Positions 1-5,836 of a DNA stretch of 6,125 nt are shown in pieces (position 1 is the stretch's first letter; each line of letters opens with the position of its first letter). The translations under genes were made by a program, and so were the position numbers. Below the pieces are notes generated by a model. That model was given only the letters and a program-made list of their open reading frames with translations, had not been told where the DNA came from and did not search any database. Source of the DNA: Flavobacterium sp. (lineage in GTDB: Bacteria; Bacteroidota; Bacteroidia; Flavobacteriales; Flavobacteriaceae). The DNA lies in assembly GCA_018062725.1 (NCBI GenBank), contig JAGORP010000115.1, positions 1-6,125 on the forward strand, read 5' to 3'.

Positions 1-393
1 TTGTAATCCCATAAGCGCACAAACGGTAGCTATTGCCACTCCGTGTTGCCCGGCACCAGTTTCGGCAATGATTCTATTTTTTCCTAAATGTTTGGCGACT
101 AATATTTGTCCAATCGTATTGTTTATTTTATGAGCTCCTGTATGACACAAATCTTCTCTTTTTAAATAGATTTTAGTGTTGTATTTAGCAGATAGACGTT
201 TGGCAAAATAAAGCGGAGTCGGACGTCCTACATAGTCCTTCAGCAGTTGTTGGAACTCCTTTTGGAAACTTTCTGTTTTGATGATTTTTAAATACTCTTG
301 ACGTAATTCTTCTACATTTGGGTAAAGCATTTCAGGTATGAAAGCTCCACCGAATTCGCCATAAAATCCTTTTTCGTTAACGTGATAATTCAT
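1..393 (-). CDS. trpB: Tryptophan synthase beta chain, N-terminal 131 residues (gene continues past left edge)
   Basis: The beta subunit condenses indole, channelled from TrpA, with L-serine to give L-tryptophan, using PLP in the cytoplasm. Reading from the ATG at 393, the protein opens with [20 protein letters not shown], the usual TrpB beginning. It continues with GRPTPLY (residues 56-62), the PLP-lysine motif HTGAHKINN (84-92, Lys89 as the Schiff-base residue), and [11 protein letters not shown] (110-120), where Glu111 matches the catalytic glutamate of the family. About one third of a normal TrpB of roughly 390-400 residues is present. The frame is open to base 1, so the truncation is only the window edge. 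The start lies inside the end of trpF, giving a 17-nt overlap in a different frame, which suggests translational coupling. No clear Shine-Dalgarno sequence is visible. trpA would be expected next but is outside the window. Confidence 0.97.
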   Translation of the reverse strand, partial: MNYHVNEKGFYGEFGGAFIPEMLYPNVEELRQEYLKIIKTESFQKEFQQLLKDYVGRPTPLYFAKRLSAKYNTKIYLKREDLCHTGAHKINNTIGQILVAKHLGKNRIIAETGAGQHGVAIATVCALMGLQ

Positions 394-982
394 GTTGCAG
401 TTTTTTTAATAGAGGTGTGTTTTTTAATCCGGGTTCGATTTCGAATTTGCTGTTGACATCGAGCGCGTATATGGGTAATTCTAGTTTTTTGATTTTTTCA
501 ATTTCTTCTAAACCAATTCCTCCACTTAGAAAAAAAGGTTTTTGGGAAGGATATTTTTTCAAAATTTCCCAATTGAAGACTGTTCCGTTGCCACCAGGTT
601 GTCGTCCTTTTGTGTCGAATAAAAAGTAATCACAAACTGTTTCGTAAGGTGTAATTACATCAAAATTAAAGGTATCATCAACTGAAAAGACTTTGATAAC
701 CTTTGCATCAGTTTGTTTGAACAATTTGCAAAAATCGGGTGTTTCATTGCCGTGTAATTGCACAAGTTGTAAATTATAGCTGCGAACTTTGTCTAAAATA
801 TCATCCAAATAGGCATTTACAAAAACGCCAACTTTTTTTGTGAATTTGGGTAGCGTAGGGATTTCTCCGTTAAAAAATCGAGGCGATTTATCGTAAAAAA
901 TGAATCCCAAATAATCAGGTTGCAGGGAAGCAACTTCCTGAATATTCTCTAGATATTTCATGCCGCATATTTTCAGTTTCAT
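377..982 (-). CDS. trpF: Phosphoribosylanthranilate isomerase (TrpF)
   Basis: This enzyme catalyses the Amadori rearrangement of N-(5'-phosphoribosyl)anthranilate to CdRP, the step between TrpD and TrpC. The 201-residue length fits a single-domain (beta/alpha)8 PRAI. The N-terminal KICGMK (residues 4-9) holds the catalytic base Cys6. LFDTKG (121-126) holds the probable catalytic acid Asp123. [10 protein letters not shown] (129-138) and FLSGGIG (151-157) are the substrate and phosphate loops, and [16 protein letters not shown] (173-188) is the C-terminal phosphate-binding signature. HGNE (77-80) is also typical. The ATG at 982 is required: the next in-frame Met is residue 8, and starting there would lose Cys6. 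The start lies 3 nt after the trpC stop and the stop lies inside trpB. TrpF is a separate protein here, not fused to TrpC as in enterobacteria. Confidence 0.97.
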   Translation of the reverse strand: MKLKICGMKYLENIQEVASLQPDYLGFIFYDKSPRFFNGEIPTLPKFTKKVGVFVNAYLDDILDKVRSYNLQLVQLHGNETPDFCKLFKQTDAKVIKVFSVDDTFNFDVITPYETVCDYFLFDTKGRQPGGNGTVFNWEILKKYPSQKPFFLSGGIGLEEIEKIKKLELPIYALDVNSKFEIEPGLKNTPLLKKLQHELSR

Positions 983-985
983 GGC

Positions 986-1771
986 TTATGGAATTAGTTT
1001 TTTAATAAATTCATGTGCTGCTTGGCCCGGATTTTTCGTTTTCATAAAGTTTTCTCCAATTAAAAAACCTTGGTAACCAAAAGATTGTAATTCGATGATA
1101 TCTTTTGGATTCGAAATACCACTTTCTGAAACTTTGACGAATTCATCTGGTATAAGTTTGGCCAATTCTTTGCTGTAATCGAGATTGACTTCAAAGGTTT
1201 TAAGATTACGGTTGTTCACGCCAATCATGTCTAGACTTGGCATAATTACTTTGTCTAGTTCTTCTTTATTATGAATTTCCAACAAAACTTCTAGTCCTAA
1301 TGAATGGGCAAATTCGGATAGTTGTTTGATTTCAATACGGGTTAAAACAGCTGCAATTAATAAGATAACATCGGCTCCATGTGCTTTGGCTTCAAGGATT
1401 TGATATTCCTCAATGATGAACTCTTTTCTTAATAAAGGGATTTTTACAGCGGCTTTGGCCAATATTAAATCGTCTAAAGAACCACCAAAGTATTTCCCAT
1501 CCGTTAATACTGAAATTCCAGAAACTCCGGCATTTTGATATCCAATAACCACTTCTTCCACCGAAAAATCATTGCTAATTACCGATTTTGATGGAGAACG
1601 ACGTTTGTGTTCTGCAATGATTCCGACTTGATTATTTCGTAGGTTTTTGCTCATTGAATGAGTACGACTACCAAAAAGTACCGTGTTTTCGAGTTGACCC
1701 ACAGAGATTAGTTGTTTTTTTAAGGCAACTTCTCGTTTTTTATCGTTTATAATTTTATCTAAGATGTTCAT
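986..1771 (-). CDS. trpC: Indole-3-glycerol phosphate synthase (TrpC)
   Basis: TrpC closes the indole ring by decarboxylating and cyclising CdRP to indole-3-glycerol phosphate, the substrate of tryptophan synthase. The 261 residues form one complete TIM-barrel domain. The family residues can be followed along the barrel: IAEHKRRSPSK (52-62; Glu54, Lys56), ISVLTDGKYFGGS (86-98), PLLRKEFIIEEYQI (112-125; catalytic Lys116), GLEVLLEIHN (159-168; Glu165), IGVNNRNL (183-190; Asn186), VSESGI (214-219; Glu216, Ser217) and GFLIGENFMK near the end. These roles are assigned by analogy with the characterised archaeal and bacterial enzymes. The TAA stop is 3 nt before trpF, so the two are probably co-translated. 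Upstream, a 62-nt AT-rich spacer separates it from trpD; I see no promoter or hairpin there. Confidence 0.97.
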   Translation of the reverse strand: MNILDKIINDKKREVALKKQLISVGQLENTVLFGSRTHSMSKNLRNNQVGIIAEHKRRSPSKSVISNDFSVEEVVIGYQNAGVSGISVLTDGKYFGGSLDDLILAKAAVKIPLLRKEFIIEEYQILEAKAHGADVILLIAAVLTRIEIKQLSEFAHSLGLEVLLEIHNKEELDKVIMPSLDMIGVNNRNLKTFEVNLDYSKELAKLIPDEFVKVSESGISNPKDIIELQSFGYQGFLIGENFMKTKNPGQAAHEFIKKLIP

Positions 1772-1833
1772 GTTTTTATTTTTTTGAGTTATTTAGAAAA
1801 GGGTAAAGGCAATAGATTTTGCTTAACAATCAT

Positions 1834-2832
1834 TTATCCCTTATTACTTAACTCTTGTAACTTTATTAATTTCCCTAAAGCTTTTCCGCTTAATAAGCTT
1901 TCTTTAGCCAATTCAAATCCGTCTGAAATCGAGCAGTTTTTTACAGTCGCTATTGCCATTCCAGCATTGGCACAAACGACATTGTTTTGAGCTTGAGTAC
2001 CGTTTCCTTTTAAGATGTTTAGGAATATTTCGGCTGATTTTTTAATAGTTATACCTCCAAGAATATCGCCTTCCTGTAGTTTTTGCACTTTATAATCTTC
2101 CGGTTTTACAATCTGTTCATAGTTTTTGGAAATGATTTTGGTATTTCCGGTCAAAGAGATTTCATCGTAACCTTCTAAACTATGTAAAATGGTGAAATTT
2201 GTTTCGGTCTTTTGGTACAAATAGGCATACATTCGAGCGAGTTCCAAACTGAAAACACCGACTAACTGGTTTTTTGGAAAAGAAGGATTTACCATTGGTC
2301 CCAACATATTGAAGAAGGTTTTTACGGCTAATTCTTTGCGAATTGGAGCGACATTTTTCATGGCAGGATGGAAGAGAGGGGCGTGCAAGATGCAAATACC
2401 TGCTTCTTCAATCGATTGCTTTAAAAAGGTTTCATCATTACTGAACTTAATGTCTAATATTTCCATTACATTACTGGATCCTGAAATGGAAGAAACACCA
2501 TAATTTCCATGCTTTGCTACTTGAATTCCTGCTCCCGCCGCAACAAAAGAAGCCAGTGTTGAAATATTGAAGGTGTTTTTACCATCTCCTCCAGTACCAC
2601 ATAAATCGATGGTATTATAATCGGTTAAATCGATGGGAATACAGAGTTCCAGTAAGGCTTCACGAAATCCAGCAAGTTCTTCAATAGTAATATTTCGCAT
2701 CATATAAACCGTTAAGAAACTCGCAATTTGTGCAGGGTTGTAAAGTCCATTCGAAATATTTTTCAACACAGTTTTTGCCTCTTCTTTGGAAACGGTCTCG
2801 TGTTGTATTAATCTATTTAATATTGTTTTCAT
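1834..2832 (-). CDS. trpD: Anthranilate phosphoribosyltransferase (TrpD)
   Basis: TrpD transfers phosphoribose from PRPP to anthranilate. The 332 residues match the usual length of a stand-alone enzyme, with an alpha-helical N-terminal domain and a nucleoside-phosphorylase-like C-terminal domain. LCGTGGDGKNTFNIST (77-92) is the glycine-rich PRPP pyrophosphate loop. VAKHGNYGVSSISGSSNVME (105-124) is the second signature; many bacteria have Arg-Ser where this protein has Tyr-Gly, a variant I associate with Bacteroidota. HPAMKNVAPIRKEL (155-168) includes Arg165, the likely anthranilate contact. FFNMLGPMVNP (173-183) and YDEIS (222-226; Asp223 and Glu224 for Mg) follow. It is not fused to TrpG, unlike in E. 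coli. It starts 150 nt downstream of the trpG stop; the spacer contains an inverted-repeat element. No Trp residue occurs in the protein. Confidence 0.97.
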   Translation of the reverse strand: MKTILNRLIQHETVSKEEAKTVLKNISNGLYNPAQIASFLTVYMMRNITIEELAGFREALLELCIPIDLTDYNTIDLCGTGGDGKNTFNISTLASFVAAGAGIQVAKHGNYGVSSISGSSNVMEILDIKFSNDETFLKQSIEEAGICILHAPLFHPAMKNVAPIRKELAVKTFFNMLGPMVNPSFPKNQLVGVFSLELARMYAYLYQKTETNFTILHSLEGYDEISLTGNTKIISKNYEQIVKPEDYKVQKLQEGDILGGITIKKSAEIFLNILKGNGTQAQNNVVCANAGMAIATVKNCSISDGFELAKESLLSGKALGKLIKLQELSNKG

Positions 2833-2838
2833 GTTTTT

Positions 2839-2986
2839 TAGCTTTTAGGCTTTTAGCAATTAGCTATCAGCTGTTTTATCGTACGTTAAATTTGAAATAT
2901 AAAATCCTGGGTTAGTAAAATTTACTATCCTAAATAATTATAAAATGTTAATTGCTAGTGGCTAACTGCTAATAGCTGATGGCTAA
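2839..2986. repeat. Degenerate AGCT-rich inverted repeat filling the trpG-trpD spacer
   Basis: Both ends of the spacer are built from imperfect copies of a roughly 10-nt unit resembling TTAGCNATTAGC. The left cluster lies at about 2839-2873 and the right cluster at about 2947-2986. AGCTGATGGCTAA at 2974-2986 is complementary at 12 of 13 positions to 2860-2872, and TAATTGCTA at 2949-2957 is exactly complementary to 2854-2862. The order of these modules differs between the arms, so this is not one clean hairpin but a set of competing stems. The right arm runs into trpG and supplies its TAG stop (2983-2985). In the mRNA it would form a structured spacer between two cistrons. It could be a member of a dispersed intergenic repeat family, which one copy cannot prove. 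Confidence 0.6.
2910..2930. repeat. 21-nt palindrome in the centre of the trpG-trpD spacer
   Basis: Two 10-nt arms (2910-2919 and 2921-2930) around a single central base are complementary at 9 of 10 positions; the core is TAGTAAA / TTTACTA. With one central base it cannot fold fully as an RNA hairpin, so it could be a protein-binding dyad or simply the core of the surrounding repeat element. I see no convincing TAnnTTTG promoter beside it on the minus strand. Confidence 0.4.
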
Positions 2987-3552
2987 GAATTAACCCAGTT
3001 TTCTAAGATTTTCTTTCCATTAGGTGTAAGCACGCTTTCAGGATGGTATTGTACCCCGCGAACATCGTAGGTTTTATGTCGGAGGGACATGATTTCTCCA
3101 TTTTCATCTACAGCAGTGATTTCCAAAACGTCTGGAAAATTTTCTTTTGCGACCACCCAGGAATGGTAACGTCCCACTTCTATTTCATCTGTTAAATCTT
3201 TAAAAAGTAGTTCATCAGGAACGATAATTTTGACTAGGGTTGCCACACCATGATATACTTTTTCAAGATTAGCTAACTGTCCACCAAAAACTTCTCCAAT
3301 TGCTTGCTGGCCAAGACAAACACCGAGAATACTTTTAGTAGGGGCATAGGTTTTGATAACTTCTTTGAGTAAACCTGCTTCATCAGGAATCCCTGGACCT
3401 GGAGAAAGCAAAATTTTATCAAAGTCTTTTAGTTCTTCCATGTAAAATTCGTCATTACGAAAAACGGTGACTTCGCAATTTAAATCTTCCAAATAATGGA
3501 CTAAATTGTAAGTGAAACTATCATAATTGTCGATAACTACTATTTTTTTCAT
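2983..3552 (-). CDS. trpG: Anthranilate synthase component II, glutamine amidotransferase (TrpG)
   Basis: TrpG hydrolyses glutamine and passes ammonia to TrpE, which uses it to aminate chorismate. The 189 residues are a complete class I (triad) glutamine amidotransferase. NYDSFTYNLVHYL (9-21) is the family start, LLSPGPGIPDEAG (48-60) forms the oxyanion and glutamine loop, GVCLGQQAIGE (77-87) carries the nucleophile Cys79, GRYHSW (127-132) is typical of TrpG/PabA, and VQYHPESVLTP (167-177) carries His170 and Glu172 of the triad. It lies 60 nt downstream of trpE and is not fused to it. Because it adjoins trpE in a trp operon, anthranilate synthase is the primary role; the subunit may also serve aminodeoxychorismate synthase (PabA), as happens in some bacteria. 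The TAG stop lies within the arm of the downstream repeat. Confidence 0.97.
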   Translation of the reverse strand: MKKIVVIDNYDSFTYNLVHYLEDLNCEVTVFRNDEFYMEELKDFDKILLSPGPGIPDEAGLLKEVIKTYAPTKSILGVCLGQQAIGEVFGGQLANLEKVYHGVATLVKIIVPDELLFKDLTDEIEVGRYHSWVVAKENFPDVLEITAVDENGEIMSLRHKTYDVRGVQYHPESVLTPNGKKILENWVNS

Positions 3553-3612
3553 TTTTTTTATTTGAAAGATTAAATAATTGTAAAATTTATAGATTGTGTG
3601 AACTTGAAATCT

Positions 3613-5010
3613 TTAAATTTTTTCTGCTAAATCTAAGGCTTTGTTCAAAGCTTCTAATTTATTGTAGACTTCATTCATTTCACTTTCTTCATCAGAACTG
3701 GCCACGATTCCGGCTCCCGCTTGGTAATGCAATTGGTGATTTTTACTCAAAAAGGTACGAATCATAATGGCGTGGTTAAAATTACCATCAAAATCCATAA
3801 AACCAATAGCACCACCATAAAATGTTCGATTAGTATTTTCTATGCTTTCGATGAGTTGTAAGGCTTTATGCTTTGGTGCTCCAGATAATGTTCCAGCAGG
3901 AAAGGTATCGGCAACTACTCGCATAGTTGGTTTTTCGGGTTTTAATTTACCGGTTACCTTGGAAACCAAATGAATAACATGCGAAAAAAACTGTACTTCG
4001 CGGTATTTTTCAACTTTGACACTATATCCGTTTCGACTTAAATCGTTTCTAGCCAAATCGACTAACATCACATGTTCGCTATTTTCTTTTGGATCTTCCG
4101 ATAATTGTTTGGCCAAAAGGGCATCTGATTCATCGTTTCCAGTTCGTTTAAAAGTGCCTGCAATGGGGTGAATTTCGGTATTTTTATTCTTGATAATTAA
4201 TTGTGCTTCAGGCGAAGATCCTATAATTTTGAAGTTACCATAATCAAAATAAAATAGGTAAGGGGATGGATTAATGCTTCGCAAGGCACGATAAACATTA
4301 AACTCGTCTCCTTTGAAATTTTGCGTAAATCTTCGGGATAAAACTAATTGAAAAACATCCCCACGAAAACAATGTTTTTTGGCTAACACAACATTAGCTT
4401 TGAAATCTTCATCCGTTAAATTGGAAGTAACACCATTTTCTTTATTAAATGAAAAAGAAGAAAAGTTTTTGGCTTGAATAAGTTGTTCGATTTCGGAAAT
4501 ATTATTCTGATTGTTTGCATTGTGGCAAAATAGATACGCTTCGTTTTTAAAATGATTAATCACAATAATGTTTTGATAAACCGCATAATAAACTTCTGGA
4601 ATTTGCAATTCAGAACCTTTTTTTTCGACGGTTACGTTGTCGAAATAACGTACGGCATCGTAAGAAATATAACCAAATAAACCGTTATTGATGAATTTAA
4701 AATCGGTATTGGTGGTTTCAAATTGAGATGCAAATGCTTGAATTCCTTCCAGTACTTGTTCAGAACTTTCAATAGTCGTTGTTGTATTTCCGTCTGGTAG
4801 TGCAACAGAAATGGTCTCATTTTCGACTTTGATACTCGCGATGGGATTGCAACAGATATAAGAAAAACTATTGTCATTGCTATGATAATCATTGCTTTCA
4901 AGCAACAAGCTATTCGGGAATCTATCTCGCAATTTTAAATAGATACTCACGGGCGTAATCGTATCGGAAAGGATTTTTTTGTAATGGGTATGTAAGGTAT
5001 ATTTTTGCAT
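3613..5010 (-). CDS. trpE: Anthranilate synthase component I (TrpE)
   Basis: TrpE converts chorismate plus ammonia from TrpG into anthranilate and pyruvate, the committed step of tryptophan synthesis. At 465 residues it has a normal length with both domains. The N-terminal domain has the regulatory LLLES (35-39); with NPSPY (247-251) this forms the family's tryptophan feedback pocket, so allosteric inhibition is likely. The chorismate-binding domain has QLVLSRRF (221-228), HPIAGTFKRTG (281-291), EHVMLVDLARNDL (312-324, His313 catalytic), FPAGTLSGAPK (370-380) and AGAGIVASSDEESE (431-444), the last with acidic Mg ligands. The ATG at 5010 lies 18 nt after the attenuator's T-run with no clear ribosome-binding site, as is usual in Bacteroidota. 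TrpE contains no tryptophan. PabB was considered, but the adjoining trpG, the Trp leader and the operon context make TrpE secure. Confidence 0.98.
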   Translation of the reverse strand: MQKYTLHTHYKKILSDTITPVSIYLKLRDRFPNSLLLESNDYHSNDNSFSYICCNPIASIKVENETISVALPDGNTTTTIESSEQVLEGIQAFASQFETTNTDFKFINNGLFGYISYDAVRYFDNVTVEKKGSELQIPEVYYAVYQNIIVINHFKNEAYLFCHNANNQNNISEIEQLIQAKNFSSFSFNKENGVTSNLTDEDFKANVVLAKKHCFRGDVFQLVLSRRFTQNFKGDEFNVYRALRSINPSPYLFYFDYGNFKIIGSSPEAQLIIKNKNTEIHPIAGTFKRTGNDESDALLAKQLSEDPKENSEHVMLVDLARNDLSRNGYSVKVEKYREVQFFSHVIHLVSKVTGKLKPEKPTMRVVADTFPAGTLSGAPKHKALQLIESIENTNRTFYGGAIGFMDFDGNFNHAIMIRTFLSKNHQLHYQAGAGIVASSDEESEMNEVYNKLEALNKALDLAEKI

Positions 5011-5028
5011 ATTGTTGGATTTTGTAAT

Positions 5029-5064
5029 AAAAAAAAAGGCTTGTCGTGATTGACAAGCCTTTTT
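5029..5064 (-). terminator. Intrinsic terminator of the trp attenuator, directly before trpE
   Basis: On the minus strand AAAAAGGCTTGTC (5064-5052) and GACAAGCCTTTTT (5045-5033) form a perfect 13-bp stem with the 6-nt loop AATCAC, and the T-run continues to nine (5037-5029). The T-run ends 18 nt before the trpE start and the hairpin follows the trpL stop. A terminator ahead of the first structural gene and after a Trp-rich leader peptide is the expected position of an attenuator. On the plus strand the hairpin is also followed by five T, so it might weakly stop opposite-strand transcription. Confidence 0.93.
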
Positions 5065-5097
5065 ATCTATTTTGGTTTTAAAAATACAGATAGGAGG
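5058..5097 (-). promoter_or_regulatory. Candidate antiterminator hairpin of the trp leader
   Basis: In the leader RNA CCT (5097-5095) can pair with AGG (5060-5058), TATCT (5092-5088) with AGATA (5068-5064), and ATTTT (5085-5081) with AAAAT (5073-5069). The loop is TAAAACC, with an internal loop CC/AAA and a GU bulge. The structure takes AGG and one flanking A from the 5' arm of the terminator, so the two are mutually exclusive at the stem. Pairing was found by eye and no energy was computed. It is AU-rich and much weaker than the terminator, so it would have to form first, while a ribosome is stalled. Confidence 0.5.
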
Positions 5098-5103
5098 ATT
5101 CGC

Positions 5104-5160
5104 TCACGATTTTCGACGTAAGTTTTTCCACCACCAAGTATTGTTTAAAATGTTATTCAT
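5104..5160 (-). CDS. trpL: trp operon leader peptide with three tandem Trp codons
   Basis: The ATG at 5160 opens an 18-codon frame, MNNILNNTWWWKNLRRKS, ending in TGA at 5106-5104. Codons 9-11 (5136-5128) are three consecutive TGG. The peptide probably has no function as a protein. Its translation senses charged tRNA-Trp: with scarce Trp the ribosome halts at the TGG run, the downstream antiterminator is free and trpE is transcribed; with ample Trp the ribosome reaches the stop codon, covers the 5' side of the antiterminator, and the terminator forms. The support is positional: a promoter about 24 nt upstream, the stop 39 nt before the terminator stem, and trpE just after. Three Trp in 18 residues contrasts with three in about 1,580 residues of the enzymes. 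No Shine-Dalgarno sequence is clear, as for its neighbours. It is too short for ordinary gene callers. Confidence 0.93.
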   Translation of the reverse strand: MNNILNNTWWWKNLRRKS

Positions 5161-5183
5161 TTCGAATCTTTATTTCTTCGGTA

Positions 5184-5215
5184 CAAATGTATAGAATGTT
5201 TTTTGAATTGTGCAA
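5184..5215 (-). promoter_or_regulatory. Predicted trp operon promoter (Bacteroidota type)
   Basis: On the minus strand TACATTTG (5191-5184) matches the -7 consensus TAnnTTTG of Bacteroidota exactly. TTG (5215-5213), 21 nt upstream, serves as the -33 element, near the upper end of the usual spacing. Transcription would start near 5178, giving an 18-nt untranslated leader before trpL and about 150 nt of RNA before the attenuator's end. The position agrees with the attenuator, which strengthens the call. Confidence 0.75.
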
Positions 5216-5264
5216 TTATTTTAGATGATAAAATTTTAAATTCTTGTAAAAAGATATTAAATTA

Positions 5265-5294
5265 TTGTTTTGCGATAATAAATTAATATATTTG
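5265..5294 (+). promoter_or_regulatory. Predicted promoter of the DUF2975-HTH unit (Bacteroidota type)
   Basis: TTG at 5265-5267 and TATATTTG at 5287-5294 are spaced by 19 nt, an exact fit to TTG-N19-TAnnTTTG. The expected start near 5300 leaves a very AT-rich untranslated region of about 18 nt before the ATG at 5319. It diverges from the trp promoter, with about 50 nt between the two -33 elements. An imperfect dyad, ATTATTG (5261-5267) with CGATAAT (5273-5279), 6 of 7 complementary, overlaps the -33 element and could be an operator. Confidence 0.75.
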
Positions 5295-5318
5295 CTTTAT
5301 AATTTTAAATAAATTCAA

Positions 5319-5834
5319 ATGAAATCAGTAAAAAGAATAGCTACTTTTCTGGATAAAATTGTAAAAATAGTTGCCATTGGGTATCTGATTACGGCTATTT
5401 ACACCTTAACCAATTGCCTGTTTAAAGGCCCATTTTTTGAAACTTTGGAGAAGAATCGTTTTGCCATTAATTTTCCTTTTACCCAAGTACATTTTTTGCT
5501 AGGCTCTGAATATTCCTTTGAATATGTCGCCGAAATGGTTATCGGAATTGGACTTTATGGTCTTTTCTTTTGGGTATTGAGCAATGTTTTTAAAACGTTT
5601 AAGCAAGAACGATTGTTTACCCAAAGTGGATTGAGCTATTTGAAACAATTTTACTTATTTAACCTAATAATGTATCCGATTTTAGCCATTATTTGGGCTT
5701 TTATAAGTCAGGAAGATTTTCCTTTTTTTGCCATGATTATGGCACATGCTATCATGGGAATATTTATCTATTTCATGGCAGCAATATTTAAGCAAGGTGT
5801 GAATTTACAAGACGAACAAGATTTATATATATAG
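5319..5834 (+). CDS. DUF2975-type four-helix membrane protein
   Basis: The function is unknown. The 171 residues show four hydrophobic segments at about 14-34, 68-92, 109-130 and 135-157, predicting an inner-membrane protein with little outside the bilayer apart from a 35-residue stretch between helices 1 and 2. The loop FKTFKQERLFTQSGLSYLKQ (91-110) and the C-terminal tail FKQGVNLQDEQDLYI (157-171) resemble the conserved loop and the acidic tail ending in a short hydrophobic motif that I associate with DUF2975. No signal peptidase site or catalytic motif is visible. The ATG is well placed after a Bacteroidota-type promoter. The next gene, a small HTH regulator, starts 2 nt after the stop; this pairing is recurrent for the family and is the best functional hint. 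Family assignment rests on memory of the pattern, not a search. Confidence 0.85.
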   Translation: MKSVKRIATFLDKIVKIVAIGYLITAIYTLTNCLFKGPFFETLEKNRFAINFPFTQVHFLLGSEYSFEYVAEMVIGIGLYGLFFWVLSNVFKTFKQERLFTQSGLSYLKQFYLFNLIMYPILAIIWAFISQEDFPFFAMIMAHAIMGIFIYFMAAIFKQGVNLQDEQDLYI

Positions 5835-5836
5835 TT

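Noticed and set aside
1772..1833. Internal promoter in the trpC-trpD spacer
   Set aside because: On the minus strand no TAnnTTTG with a matching TTG upstream was found; the spacer looks like plain AT-rich filler.
1784..2503. Open frames on the plus strand within trpD and over its end (1784-1990, 2309-2503)
   Set aside because: They lie antisense to trpD, whose full set of family motifs is intact; their translations are low-complexity and resemble no family.
3553..3614. Inverted 7-mers AAAGATT (3565-3571) and AATCTTT (3608-3614) in the trpE-trpG spacer
   Set aside because: The stem is short, AT-only apart from one pair, and has a 36-nt loop; there is no T-run placement suited to a terminator, so it is likely chance in AT-rich DNA.
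4632..4901. 89-codon open frame inside trpE on the same strand
   Set aside because: It is an alternative frame within the intact TrpE N-terminal domain, with no promoter or recognisable domain.
5011..5178. T-box or other riboswitch regulation of the trp operon
   Set aside because: The leader of about 150 nt is too short for a T-box and is fully accounted for by the Trp-codon leader peptide and terminator; no T-box consensus is seen.
5184..5318. TrpR-type operator in the divergent promoter region
   Set aside because: No palindrome resembling the ACTAGT-centred TrpR site was seen, and TrpR is mainly a gammaproteobacterial regulator.
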